Below are positions 14,621-23,805 of a stretch of DNA of 64,000 nucleotides, one piece after another (position 1 is the first letter of the stretch; the number at the start of each line of letters is the position of its first letter). The notes below the pieces were generated by a model. That model was not told the DNA's origin, ran no database searches, and saw only the letters and a list, made by a program, of their open reading frames with translations. The position numbers and the translations under genes were made by a program. The DNA is from an uncultured Muribaculum sp. (GTDB taxonomy: Bacteria > Bacteroidota > Bacteroidia > Bacteroidales > Muribaculaceae). The stretch is taken from NCBI RefSeq assembly GCF_910583865.1, contig NZ_CAJTYX010000010.1:1-64000 (forward strand), read 5' to 3'.

Positions 14621-15847
14621 TTATTGAGCGCACTTGTTGTTGGCGTCCTTTTTCCACTGCACGTAGTCGGCGGCTTCGGGAGTGGGAACTTCACCGGCGC
14701 CTTCCTTCTTCTCACGCTTGGATTTGGACCAATCCATGTCGTAGCCGTTGCCGGTGGCATCGTGGAAGATGTGTCCTTCGCCTTCGTTGAACTTCCAGTA
14801 GGCGCGGAGTCCGGGGCTGTCGGCCTTGACGCCGCAGAGGCTGCCCTTGATCTCGGCCGCACCGAGCACGCGGTCCCATACGCGGACTTCGGCAATACGC
14901 CCGTTGAAGCGCTGCTGCGAGGGGTAGTTCTCCCACGACATGCCAAGCTCGATGCCCTTGAATACGTTGGCTCCGTTTGAACTTGCCACTTCGGTGTCCT
15001 TTTCGCCGTCGACATACAGGGTAAACTGTGTGCCGTCGTAGGTGAGGGTGATCATGTACCAGCGGTTGGTCTCGAACGAATATTTCAGCACATGGTTTCC
15101 GGCACCCGCACCGCACCATTGCAGGGAGTTGACAGGATAGCCTCCCTCGCCGAAACGGAACATGCCGTTGATGTTTGAGCCTCGGAAGTTCATCATGCGG
15201 GAGATTGAACGGAATTGATTGAGATAGCACTTCACCTCATAGGTGTAGCTTGCGCCGAGGTCGATGGTCTTGTCCTCGGGGAATCCGAACTCCTCGTTGA
15301 AATACATTCCTGCATACATCGAGTAGTTGGACAGGTCGAGCGACATGAAGTTGATGGTCCGCGCGAGCTGGAGGAACACAGTCTTTGACGGCTCGAGGAT
15401 TTGGCTTCCGGAGCAGTTGGTGATGGATAGCGGGATCACATAGGTCACGGCATCGTCGAGGCCCTCGGTAGAGGTGATGGTGACGTTGACGGGATCGGAG
15501 AATGATCCACCGGCTTTGATCACGCCTTCGGAGGACGACAGCTCGAAGTTGTCGGCGGGTAGGGGCGCGAGCGTGGTGCCCTGCTTCTGGTTATACGCCT
15601 CGAGGGCTGCGGGGTCGTAGGCGAAAGTGACATGGATGTCACCGTCGGCCTTGTGGGTGGATGAGGCTGTCAGGGCATAGGAGGCCGGGGTGTCATCGAC
15701 CTTGAACTTCACGATCGGGCTGGAGTCGGTGCCGGTGATGTAGACCTGCGGCTTGTGGTATTCGAAGTTGTCGCCTTCGGAGTTGCAGGCCGTCATGGCT
15801 ATGAGCGCGAGAGGGGCGGCAAGTATTATGGATTTCAAAAGTTTCAT
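14621..15847 (-). CDS. DUF1735/LamG-domain surface glycan-binding lipoprotein
   Basis: A 408-residue predicted lipoprotein with lipobox IAMTAC (C21). An N-terminal DUF1735-like domain (about 35-150) includes the SFSDPVNVTITSTEGL and YVIPLSITN segments. A concanavalin/LamG-type sandwich follows (about 160-370), with NRWYMITLTYDGTQFTLYVDG, FNGRIAEVRVWDRVLG and RAYWKFNEGEG. This is the architecture of surface glycan-binding proteins in Bacteroides N-glycan loci. It lies 31 bp downstream of a GH18 gene in a SusC/SusD operon and probably presents glycan to the enzyme and transporter on the cell surface. Substrate is inferred from the neighbours only. Confidence 0.82.
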   Translation of the reverse strand: MKLLKSIILAAPLALIAMTACNSEGDNFEYHKPQVYITGTDSSPIVKFKVDDTPASYALTASSTHKADGDIHVTFAYDPAALEAYNQKQGTTLAPLPADNFELSSSEGVIKAGGSFSDPVNVTITSTEGLDDAVTYVIPLSITNCSGSQILEPSKTVFLQLARTINFMSLDLSNYSMYAGMYFNEEFGFPEDKTIDLGASYTYEVKCYLNQFRSISRMMNFRGSNINGMFRFGEGGYPVNSLQWCGAGAGNHVLKYSFETNRWYMITLTYDGTQFTLYVDGEKDTEVASSNGANVFKGIELGMSWENYPSQQRFNGRIAEVRVWDRVLGAAEIKGSLCGVKADSPGLRAYWKFNEGEGHIFHDATGNGYDMDWSKSKREKKEGAGEVPTPEAADYVQWKKDANNKCAQ

Positions 15848-15878
15848 TGCTGAGTCTTGAATTTATTGGGTTGTACTG

Positions 15879-16937
15879 TTACTCGGCAGTCTCCTTCTTG
15901 GGCATTGCGTCGGGGTTGGAGGGGTTGCAGAGCTGAATGGCGCGGCGCACGTTGTGGTAGGGGCCGTACTTGTGGTAGTAGTCATACTGGAAGTAGTATC
16001 CACCGAAACCACCTTTGCGGCCTTGTGTAGGGTTCCAGCGGGCGAAACCTTCGAGGGAGTACATGCGGCTTCCCGGCTCGATTGCCCAGAAATCGGAAGT
16101 TTTGGTATTGCCGTCGGCCTCGGTGAAAGGTACGCCGGCATTCTCGCGATAGTCGCCCATCTGCTCGCAGACAATCAGTTTCTCCGGGGGGATGGAGCCT
16201 GCGACGGCATTGTATGTGCTCTGGAGGGAATAGGCGGAGCTTGCGCCATAGGCCTGCTTTACAAAGTAGTTGCACAGCTCGCCGATAGCCTGGGGAGGAG
16301 TATGGCTGAAATAATCGACGATAAGGAGCTTGGAGGGATCCTTGCCTTTCGGGCCGATCTGCTCGGCGAGGTACTGGCATACGAGTGTGATCTTGCGTCC
16401 GCCGTCGTTCCAATAGTCACGCGGCTCGTAGTCGAGGTCCACGCCGTCGATGTCGCGGGCGTAGATTTCCTCAAGGATGAAGTCGGCATACTTGCGCATT
16501 CCTTCTTCGTCGCCGAGTTCCTTGCAATTAATTTTCTCGCCCGATATGGAAGTGAATTCCCACTGCCATGCGGCATCCTTGTGTGAGACGAACTTTATGC
16601 CTTTCTTCTTGCGGCAGTACTGCATGTCGGAGTATGCGAGAGGATTTGTCTCGGGGTTGGGTACACCCTCCCAAAGGTTGATGATGTCGACAGAGTCGGG
16701 TAGACCTATTATGCGCTCGCCCATCGAGGGGGAGTTCTGCTGTATGTAGGCGGCGTAGTAGCCGTAGAACACGGCGTGGTCACTCTCGTGGTATGCCCTG
16801 AGGTTGGCGAGATAGTCCTCGCTCTCTCTCTCGGGGAACGGCTTCTGTACCTGCATCGGCTCGACATCGGTGTCGCAAGCGACGAATCCGGCGGCGATGG
16901 CGAGAAGTCCTATGGTGGAAAATATCTTGGTTTTCAT
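15879..16937 (-). CDS. GH18 endo-beta-N-acetylglucosaminidase-like lipoprotein
   Basis: A 352-residue lipoprotein (lipobox AAGFVAC, C21) with a GH18 TIM barrel. The catalytic motif DxxDxDxE is intact: D164, D167, D169 and the acid E171 in DIDGVDLDYEP. The barrel strand KGIKFVSH and the strand GKDPSKLLIVDYF are also visible. Known members with this size and PUL context, such as endoglycosidases of the EndoF/H type and Bacteroides BT_1044/BT_3987 homologs, cleave the chitobiose core of N-glycans. It would act at the cell surface, releasing glycans for SusC/SusD import. High-mannose versus complex specificity cannot be read from sequence. A non-enzymatic relative is unlikely given the complete motif. 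Confidence 0.85.
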   Translation of the reverse strand: MKTKIFSTIGLLAIAAGFVACDTDVEPMQVQKPFPERESEDYLANLRAYHESDHAVFYGYYAAYIQQNSPSMGERIIGLPDSVDIINLWEGVPNPETNPLAYSDMQYCRKKKGIKFVSHKDAAWQWEFTSISGEKINCKELGDEEGMRKYADFILEEIYARDIDGVDLDYEPRDYWNDGGRKITLVCQYLAEQIGPKGKDPSKLLIVDYFSHTPPQAIGELCNYFVKQAYGASSAYSLQSTYNAVAGSIPPEKLIVCEQMGDYRENAGVPFTEADGNTKTSDFWAIEPGSRMYSLEGFARWNPTQGRKGGFGGYYFQYDYYHKYGPYHNVRRAIQLCNPSNPDAMPKKETAE

Positions 16938-16987
16938 TGTGGTAGTTTCGGTAATTCAGTGATGTGAATGGAAAGGGTATGTGGATG

Positions 16988-18571
16988 TTATTTCTTGTCC
17001 CACCATACTTTGGTGCCTCCGTTGTCGGGACCGCCGAGATTAGCCACGCCGGTGGCGACGCCCTCGGCGTTGACGGAGTACTCTTCATCGGGGAAAGGTA
17101 TGCGTCGCGCTCCCTTTTCGGCATCTACGGTGCCTCCGCTGGCGTTGTTGAGCACGGGGATCAGCTTGGGATAGCCTGTGCGACGCTGCTCGCTCCAGGC
17201 CTCGCAACCCTCGGGGAACATGGCGATCCACTTCTGGGTGATGATGCGCTCGAGCTTTGTCTCGAAGTCGGCGCTGTTGTCCCATTTGGGAGTGATGGTG
17301 GAGCTGACGTTGCGGTTGTTGCCGTAGATCATGTCTCGGAACTGCCCCGGGGTCTTTGTGGAGTTGAGGTATGTGTCGGCTCCTGTCACCCCTCGCTCAT
17401 TGAACGAAGCCTCGACACCGGCCTTGTAGAAGCTTTGGGCATCGCCTCCCATGTTCCAGCCTCTGATGGCGCCTTCGGCGCGGAGGAAGAAGCTTTCGGC
17501 AGCGAACATCCACACGAGGGGATAGTCGGCGGGGATATTCAGCTCGGAGAGGGTGGTGCCTTTTTCATCCTTGTAGGAGGTGGTGTTTGCGGTGTTGAGT
17601 CCGGTGAGCACTCCGTAGTATCCACCCTGATATCCGGGGGTGAAGTAGGCTGTGCGCCGGGGATCCTCGTAGCCGTTCATGTAGGCTATGATCGATGCGG
17701 CGGGCTTCGACTCGTGCCATCCTATGATCTCGGAATAGGGGTGGATGTAGCTGATGAGGTTGTGGCGCAGCTCGGCGCGGTCGTCGGCGCTCTCGATGAA
17801 TCCGATAGACGATGCCGTCGACTTCTCGGCCTGCTCTTTTGCGAGGGCCGGATCGGCGTAGGAGCAGCGCATGGCGAGGCGCAGACGGAGGGTGTTGGCA
17901 AACTTGAGCCATTTGTTGAGGTCGCCTCCGTAGACCACGTCGTAGTCGGCGAGCATGGTGGTGTTGCCTGTGGCGACTGTGGAGGAGAGTACGGTGATTG
18001 AATTGTCGAGTTCCTCGAAGAACTTCTTGTAAATCTCCTCAAGGGAGTCGTAGTTCGGCGACTTCCCGAAGTTGATGTAGGCGATGGAGCCGAATGTGTC
18101 GGCTGCGCGGTGCATGGCTGCGATCTTCACCACTGCTGCGAGGGCGTCGAGGGTGGCGAGGCCCTCGGCCTCTGCCATCTCGTGGATCTGCTTCCACGGC
18201 GACATCACGCGGACGGACGCGGCATCGAACACGGCCTTGCGGCCCTGGTTTTTGAAAGCATAGAGCGCGTTCCACTCGGCATTGGCGATTGTGGCAGCTG
18301 CGTATCCGCCGAGGGCGTCGTAGAAATAGCCCTGGGTGATCTGGTAGTCACCTGCGGAGCGGTTGCCGTCGATGTTCTGGAAGAGGATGATGCCTCTCTG
18401 CATCTGATTGAAGAACGAGCCTGCCTTGAGGTTGTCGACGGTCATCATCTCTTCGGTGGCCTCGTCGGGATTGACGTTGTCCTCGTAGTCGATGCAGGAT
18501 GTGGCGAGGGCGCCCACGGCTACGGCTGCGAGCAGCGCGGTCCTGCTTTTTATGATATCATGTAGTGACAT
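16988..18571 (-). CDS. susD-like: SusD/RagB family nutrient-binding outer-membrane lipoprotein
   Basis: A 527-residue lipoprotein (lipobox ALATSC, C26) that lids the SusC transporter and binds its glycan. Early sequence NLKAGSFFNQMQRGIILFQ, the helix-rich middle, the YKKFFEELDNSITVL segment and the VWMFAAESFFLRAEGAIRGW and EQRRTGYPKLIPVLN motifs are typical of the SusD-like 2 subgroup (PF12741/PF12771). It starts 30 bp after susC and precedes the GH18 gene by 50 bp, so it belongs to the same transcript. Confidence 0.93.
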   Translation of the reverse strand: MSLHDIIKSRTALLAAVAVGALATSCIDYEDNVNPDEATEEMMTVDNLKAGSFFNQMQRGIILFQNIDGNRSAGDYQITQGYFYDALGGYAAATIANAEWNALYAFKNQGRKAVFDAASVRVMSPWKQIHEMAEAEGLATLDALAAVVKIAAMHRAADTFGSIAYINFGKSPNYDSLEEIYKKFFEELDNSITVLSSTVATGNTTMLADYDVVYGGDLNKWLKFANTLRLRLAMRCSYADPALAKEQAEKSTASSIGFIESADDRAELRHNLISYIHPYSEIIGWHESKPAASIIAYMNGYEDPRRTAYFTPGYQGGYYGVLTGLNTANTTSYKDEKGTTLSELNIPADYPLVWMFAAESFFLRAEGAIRGWNMGGDAQSFYKAGVEASFNERGVTGADTYLNSTKTPGQFRDMIYGNNRNVSSTITPKWDNSADFETKLERIITQKWIAMFPEGCEAWSEQRRTGYPKLIPVLNNASGGTVDAEKGARRIPFPDEEYSVNAEGVATGVANLGGPDNGGTKVWWDKK

Positions 18572-18601
18572 GTCGTATTCTGGAGTTTAAGGAGGTGGTG
18601 A

Positions 18602-21600
18602 TTAGAACTGTACCTTTACGGAGAAACCGAGGTTGCGGGTGCTCGGCACCATGAAGAGGTCGATACCCTGCATGTAGGTGCCGGAGCTGGCGGTCACTTC
18701 GGGGTCGTAGGGGGCCTTCTTGTAGAGGAAGAAGAGATTCTTGCCGATGAACGACACGTTGAGACCCTTGATGAATGTGCCCCACTTCTTGACGGGGAAG
18801 TCGTAGCCGAGAGTCAGCTCGGAGAGGCGGACGTTGGTGGCGGAGTAGACATACATGGCACCTACGCCTGAGCCTGTTCCTGCGGCGGAACCCACCACCT
18901 TGTAGTAGTCGTAGGCCGATAGGGGGAATCCGTTGACGAGCGCTCCGCCGTTGTCGCGAGCGTCGGCCGAAGCCTGCGATGCGCCGTAGTAGTCAAGCAC
19001 GGACTGTGTCTGTGAGACACCGATGCCGCCTACGCGAGCGGTGAAGAGGAAGCTGAGGTTGAGGCCCTTGAAGCGGAGGTCGTTGCCCCAGCTGAGGTTG
19101 TACTTTGGCGCTGCGTTTCCGGCCTTTATGTATGTGCCCTGCTCGGCGTAGATCTGCTTTGTAACAGGATCCACGTAGATGTTGCCATGCTCGTCGGTGC
19201 GGAGGGTGTTGACGTAGATGTCGCCGATCGTACCGCCCTGGGTGAGCTTCATCTTGTACATTCCGGTACCGGGCTTTTCGAGTTCGGTGAGCGGCGATAG
19301 TTCGCCGGTGTAGGGGTCGCGGTAATCGGGAGCGAGTTCCACGATCTTGTTGCGGTTGAGCGACCAGGTCACGTAGGTGCCCCATGAGAAATCGCCCCAG
19401 GAGTTGTTGTAGCGTGCCGTAAGCTCGATGCCTTTGTTGTCTACCTGTCCGCCGTTGAAGATCTCGGAATTATAGCCGGTAGTTCCGGAGAGTGCGCGTT
19501 CGAAGAACTGGTTGTAGGTGCTCGACTTGTAGAGGGTGGCGTCGAGGCGGAAGTGGTTGTCGAACATTGCGAGGTTGATACCGGCCTCCCACGACTTGGT
19601 ACGCTCGGGCTCGAGGTTGGAGTTGGGACGACGTGACTGGGTGGCAGGTGCTCCGGAGTTCATGGGATAGGTCACGATGGTAATATACGGATCGGGGTCA
19701 TTACCTACTTCGGAGTATGACACGCGCACCTTGGCGTAGTTGAGCACTCGGCTCTGGATGTTGAAGAGGTCGGTGATGATTCCGGACAGACCAATCGAGG
19801 GATAGAAGAACGACTTCGTGTCGGTACCCTGGAATGTGGATGACCAGTCATTTCGTGCCGACATGTCGAGGTATAGGCGAGACTTCCATCCGAGCTGCAT
19901 GGTACCGAATATGGCGCGTTTCTTTCTGTTTTTGTGCGTCCGGAAAGTATGCTGATTGGCTTTTTCCACGTCAATGTTTGACAATGTGAAGTGATTGGCT
20001 GTCGACATGAGTCCTCCGCCAATCCAATTTGCAACATAGTTGTTGTCCTCAAGGTTGGCACCGAGGTTAGCGGTGAGGTTGTAGGTGTTGTCGTTGAAGT
20101 ACTTGTTGATTGATGCGAGTACCTCGGCATAGATTTGCTCGCCGACGATCAGGTTTTGGGCGTAGTATCCTTTCAGGGATTTCTCGGTGTAGAGGAGGTT
20201 CGTGCCTGCATCGTACTTGCGCTCGCGGGTCTGGTCGTCGCGGTCGTACTTGGCGCGTGCGCTGACGTTGATCCAGGGCGCGATTTCATAGCGGAACTGG
20301 GCAGTGACGGCGTAGCGCGTCTTTTGGTTGGGCGTGGCCGTATGCTCGGTGATCCACCACGGGTTCATCATCTCGGTGGATGTTGATCCGGAATATGGCC
20401 AATACTGCGTCATGAGGTTGCGGGTGGGGTCGAAGCGCTCGTAGGCCTGAAGCTTGCGGATGTCGTCGCCTGCGGGGAAGAGGTAGATGGGCACGAGGGG
20501 GTTGAGATAGTAGCCCTGCGAGAGCATGTTCTTCTCGTGGATGCGGCTGAGGTTGAACGACAGATCCATCGTCAGCTTGTCGTTGGCCATCTTCGAGGTG
20601 TTGCGCACCGAGGCGTTGTAGCGCGAGTAGGTGTTGTTGTGGATTATGCCCTCGGCATTGGTCGTACCGATCGAGAGGTATGTCTGGTTCTTAGCCGTAC
20701 CGGTGGTGAGCGACGCGGTGTTGGTCACGTTGTAGCCGGTCTGGAAGAAGTCGTCGGGGTTGTAGGTGCTCGGAGTCTTGAGCTTCTCGCCCCAGCTGAA
20801 GTATGATCCGGGTTCGGACTGTCCGTAGGTGGTCTGCGTCTCGGGTGTGCAGAACGGACGCATGAAAGTGGTGTTGTTGGATATGGTCACCTTGGTCTGC
20901 CCTTCCTCGCCTTTCTTTGTGGTGATGAGGACCACGCCGTTGGCGGCGGCAGAGCCGTAGAGTGCGGATGCGGAGGGTCCGGAGAGCACGGAGATGCTTT
21001 CGATGTCCTCGGGGTTGATGGCCGAGAGCGGGTCGCCCGACTGTGCGGCTCCTTCATATATGCCTTCGGCCTGTGTGGCACCGGCCTTCATGTCGAGCAT
21101 GGGGATACCGTCGACCACGTAGAGGGCGTTGTTGTTGTTGCTTAATGACTTTGCACCTCGCATCACCACACGAGAAGCGCCTCCGATGCCGGAGGCTGTG
21201 GCGTTGATGGTGACACCGGCTACCTTGCCGGCGAGGTTGTTGACGATGTTTGCGTCGGATATGCGTGTGATGTCGTCGGCATCGACTTTTTGCACATTAT
21301 AGGAAAGTGACTTGGCCTCTTTCTTGATGCCAAGGGCTGTGACCACGACCTCGTTGAGGGCGGTTGACTCCTCTTTCATGGTCACTTTCATCGGCTGTCC
21401 GGTTACCTTCTCTTTGGTAGGGGCGAATCCGATATAGGTGAACTGAAGGGTCTGGCCGGGTGCGGCCTTGACGTTGAAGCGGCCGTCGATGTCGGTGACG
21501 CCGACCATACCTTTTCCTTCGATGCTTACTGATACTCCGGTCAACGGATCGCCGTTGGAGTCGAGTACCTCTCCGCTGACGGAGACTGTTCCTGACGAGG

Positions 21601-21715
21601 CTTGTGCCTCGCCCGACATGGCATTGGCGTTCGCCGAGGCTGCTACTACCGGATACGTGCAGCAGAGGGCGCAGGCCACAACCATGATTTTGGGTTGGAT
21701 GAACTTTAGATTCAT
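18602..21715 (-). CDS. susC-like: SusC/RagA family TonB-linked outer-membrane transporter
   Basis: A 1037-residue TonB-dependent porin for oligosaccharide uptake. After a signal peptide it has a carboxypeptidase-regulatory-like domain (VSGEVLDSNGDPLTGVSVSI, about residues 45-115), the TonB-box-proximal ESTALNEVVVTALGIKKEAKSL motif, a plug (about 135-255, with SISVLSGPSASALYGSAAANG and VLITTKKGEEG), and a 22-strand barrel ending in a C-terminal aromatic residue (SVKVQF). It is the first gene of the locus. Upstream lie a -7 box and two 21-bp direct repeats that probably bind the locus activator; no regulator gene is adjacent. Confidence 0.96.
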   Translation of the reverse strand: MNLKFIQPKIMVVACALCCTYPVVAASANANAMSGEAQASSGTVSVSGEVLDSNGDPLTGVSVSIEGKGMVGVTDIDGRFNVKAAPGQTLQFTYIGFAPTKEKVTGQPMKVTMKEESTALNEVVVTALGIKKEAKSLSYNVQKVDADDITRISDANIVNNLAGKVAGVTINATASGIGGASRVVMRGAKSLSNNNNALYVVDGIPMLDMKAGATQAEGIYEGAAQSGDPLSAINPEDIESISVLSGPSASALYGSAAANGVVLITTKKGEEGQTKVTISNNTTFMRPFCTPETQTTYGQSEPGSYFSWGEKLKTPSTYNPDDFFQTGYNVTNTASLTTGTAKNQTYLSIGTTNAEGIIHNNTYSRYNASVRNTSKMANDKLTMDLSFNLSRIHEKNMLSQGYYLNPLVPIYLFPAGDDIRKLQAYERFDPTRNLMTQYWPYSGSTSTEMMNPWWITEHTATPNQKTRYAVTAQFRYEIAPWINVSARAKYDRDDQTRERKYDAGTNLLYTEKSLKGYYAQNLIVGEQIYAEVLASINKYFNDNTYNLTANLGANLEDNNYVANWIGGGLMSTANHFTLSNIDVEKANQHTFRTHKNRKKRAIFGTMQLGWKSRLYLDMSARNDWSSTFQGTDTKSFFYPSIGLSGIITDLFNIQSRVLNYAKVRVSYSEVGNDPDPYITIVTYPMNSGAPATQSRRPNSNLEPERTKSWEAGINLAMFDNHFRLDATLYKSSTYNQFFERALSGTTGYNSEIFNGGQVDNKGIELTARYNNSWGDFSWGTYVTWSLNRNKIVELAPDYRDPYTGELSPLTELEKPGTGMYKMKLTQGGTIGDIYVNTLRTDEHGNIYVDPVTKQIYAEQGTYIKAGNAAPKYNLSWGNDLRFKGLNLSFLFTARVGGIGVSQTQSVLDYYGASQASADARDNGGALVNGFPLSAYDYYKVVGSAAGTGSGVGAMYVYSATNVRLSELTLGYDFPVKKWGTFIKGLNVSFIGKNLFFLYKKAPYDPEVTASSGTYMQGIDLFMVPSTRNLGFSVKVQF

Positions 21716-21828
21716 GGCACCAATTGGGTTAATTGATATTTTGATGATTGGTAAAAATTTTCGTTAAAACAGACAAGTTTTCTGTGTATCACACATTGTG
21801 TCGAGGTCATTTTAATTCTGACGGTGTG

Positions 21829-21836
21829 CAAAGATA
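21829..21836 (-). promoter_or_regulatory. -7 box of the SusC operon promoter
   Basis: CAAAGATA on the plus strand reads TATCTTTG on the minus strand, the consensus -7 element. No good TTTG is found at the -33 distance; the tandem repeat begins just there, as expected for an activator-dependent promoter. Predicted start near 21822, about 105 bases before susC. Confidence 0.6.
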
Positions 21837-21855
21837 TGCGGTGGCGGCTAAATTG

Positions 21856-21897
21856 AGCGACGGTATTTTGTCAAAAAGCGACGGTATTTTGTCAAAT
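21856..21897 (-). repeat. Two 21-bp direct repeats overlapping the SusC -33 region
   Basis: AGCGACGGTATTTTGTCAAA occurs at 21856-21875 and again at 21877-21896, exactly 21 bp apart; only the last base of the 21-bp units differs. Two helical turns of spacing suits an AraC-type DNA-binding domain such as those of hybrid two-component regulators of PULs. Confidence 0.75.
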
Positions 21898-21975
21898 ATG
21901 ATAATTTCCAGTAAATCAATGGATTATAAATGTTAAAAACAGCAATAAAGGGCTATGGATCTGTGAAAAAGGATG

Positions 21976-22013
21976 CAAAAATTCAGGCCGGCACTCGTTA
22001 TGGGGCCGGCCTG
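21976..22013 (-). terminator. Rho-independent terminator of the nucleoside kinase gene
   Basis: CAGGCCGGC (21984-21992) pairs with GCCGGCCTG (22005-22013). On the minus strand the stem is followed by AATTTTTGC. It lies 58 bases beyond the stop codon. Confidence 0.7.
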
Positions 22014-22070
22014 TGGAATGTGGCGTAGATGAAATACGGGGTTAAAGGGAGTGTAAGTAGGGTGGTGGAA

Positions 22071-23747
22071 TCAGTAGCGGAATGAGGAGCCGCCGAGGAA
22101 CTCGCGCAGGAGAGAGGTGGTGGGGATGGTGCGGTCGGTGATGGGGGTGAAGTAGCCGAGGAGTGTGCGCAGGCGGTAGGCCTCGGCATACTCGGGTATG
22201 TCGCGCGGAACGCCCCGCAGCAGTTCTTCGGCGTATTCCTTGATGACACCAAGCTCGAAGATTAGCGATGAGTTGAACATGGCGTCGGCGTTCTCCTGGT
22301 AGGGATATATCCACTTGTCCTCGCCGCGCCTTACGCTCGGCCAGCGGCGTATGGTATCGGTGGCCGAGACTCCACGGTATTTGTTGTCGCGAACCATGCG
22401 GCGGAGAAGGCGGTTGTCGGATGTGGGCACCCAGTTGTGGTCGTCGATGGAGAGGGTGGTGAGGGCGGAGACGTAGATCATGAACTTCATGCGCGGCTCA
22501 ATCTCCTTGGTAAGCTCGGGGTTGAGCCCGTGGATGCCCTCGATGAGGAGCACGCTGCGGTCGGATAGTTTCAGAGTTTTTCCTTTGTAGACGCGGCGTC
22601 CCAACTCGAAGTTGTAGGTGGGGAGCTGTATCTCCTCTCCGGAGAGGAGGCTGTTGAGGTCGGCGTTGAACTTAGGGAGGTCGAGGGCGTAGAGCGATTC
22701 GTAGTCGTAGTCTCCGCCGTCAGGCTCGCGCGGAGTGTCCTCGCGGTTGACGAAGTAGTCGTCGAGCGAAATCATCTTAGGCTCAAGGAGGTTGGTCATG
22801 AGCTGTATGGCGAGGCGCTTGGTGAATGTGGTCTTTCCGGATGATGAAGGTCCGGCGATGAGCACCACGCGTGCGCCGCCTTCGTTGTAGCGGCGGAGGA
22901 TTTCGTCGGAGATGCGCCCTATCTTCTTGTCGTGGAGGGCTTCGGCGACGTTGATCAGCATGGGGGCTTCCTTGTGGGCGATGGCTGCGTTGAGGTCGCC
23001 CACGTTGTCGACACCGATCACACGGTTGAAGGCGAGATAGTCGGTGAAGGCGTGGTAGAGTTTCTCTTGCATGATGGGCGATTCGGCGGCTGTGGGGTCG
23101 TCCTTGGCCATACCCATTAGAAGGAATCCTTCCTTGAAGAGGCGCAGATCGAACACGGGGCACATGTCGGTGGAGGGTGCGAGGTTGCCGTAGTAGCTGT
23201 CACATATGCCGTCGAGACGGTAGTAAACGGTGTACAGGTCGTGGAGCGAGCGCAGGAGCTTGACCTTGTCGGCGAGACCCTGCTCCTCGAATATCTTTAT
23301 CACGTCGGAGGTCAGGCGCTCCTTGCGCTCGAACGGGAGGGCGCGGGCCACGAGGGTGTGCATGTAGCCGCGCAGCGCGTCGACCACCTGCTGCGACATG
23401 GCGATGCCGTCGCCGACGAGGCGGCAGTAGTAGCCGCGTCCGATGGAGTGCTCGATTACGAGGCGCGCTCCCGGATAGAGGGCCGTGACCGCGCGGTAGA
23501 GCATCATGCAGAGCGAGCGGATGTAGACGCGGTGGCCTGAGGGGCTTTGTGCCGTCAGAAACTCTACCTGCTTGGGCGCGAAGAGCGGGTAGGAGAGATC
23601 CTCGGTCTTGTTGTTGACGTGGGCGCAGATGGGGCGCTCTGGTATGCGGTCGGCGAGGGTGCGGTAGATGTCCATGAGAGTCTGTCCTCCCTGGAAATCG
23701 ACATATTCGCCAATGTTCTTGCAGAATATCTTCAATGTGTTGCTCAT
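22071..23747 (-). CDS. Nucleoside (uridine-type) kinase with ThrRS-like N-terminal domain
   Basis: A 558-residue two-part protein. The first 200 or so residues resemble the TGS and editing-type domains of threonyl-tRNA synthetase (LKIFCKNIGEYVDFQGGQTL, later VIEHSIGRGYYCRL). The C-terminal half is a phosphoribulokinase/uridine-kinase P-loop domain with the Walker A motif IAGPSSSGKTTFTKRL, SLDDYFVNREDTP and LLIEGIHGLNP. Members of this fused family in Bacteroidota are annotated as nucleoside kinases; the substrate and the purpose of the synthetase-like part are not established. It is transcribed alone, with its own terminator. Confidence 0.85.
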   Translation of the reverse strand: MSNTLKIFCKNIGEYVDFQGGQTLMDIYRTLADRIPERPICAHVNNKTEDLSYPLFAPKQVEFLTAQSPSGHRVYIRSLCMMLYRAVTALYPGARLVIEHSIGRGYYCRLVGDGIAMSQQVVDALRGYMHTLVARALPFERKERLTSDVIKIFEEQGLADKVKLLRSLHDLYTVYYRLDGICDSYYGNLAPSTDMCPVFDLRLFKEGFLLMGMAKDDPTAAESPIMQEKLYHAFTDYLAFNRVIGVDNVGDLNAAIAHKEAPMLINVAEALHDKKIGRISDEILRRYNEGGARVVLIAGPSSSGKTTFTKRLAIQLMTNLLEPKMISLDDYFVNREDTPREPDGGDYDYESLYALDLPKFNADLNSLLSGEEIQLPTYNFELGRRVYKGKTLKLSDRSVLLIEGIHGLNPELTKEIEPRMKFMIYVSALTTLSIDDHNWVPTSDNRLLRRMVRDNKYRGVSATDTIRRWPSVRRGEDKWIYPYQENADAMFNSSLIFELGVIKEYAEELLRGVPRDIPEYAEAYRLRTLLGYFTPITDRTIPTTSLLREFLGGSSFRY

Positions 23748-23805
23748 CGATAAATGTGTTGATTCTCCCTAAAGTTACAAATTATTTTGGAGAAAAGTTC
23801 GGGGA

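Larger units (their letters stand above)
21716..22070. other. 355-bp divergent-free intergenic region with operon control sites
   Basis: Contains the SusC promoter and tandem operator-like repeat (21829-21897) and the terminator of the nucleoside-kinase gene (21976-22013). The stretch 21898-21975 is AT-rich and shows no gene. Confidence 0.7.
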
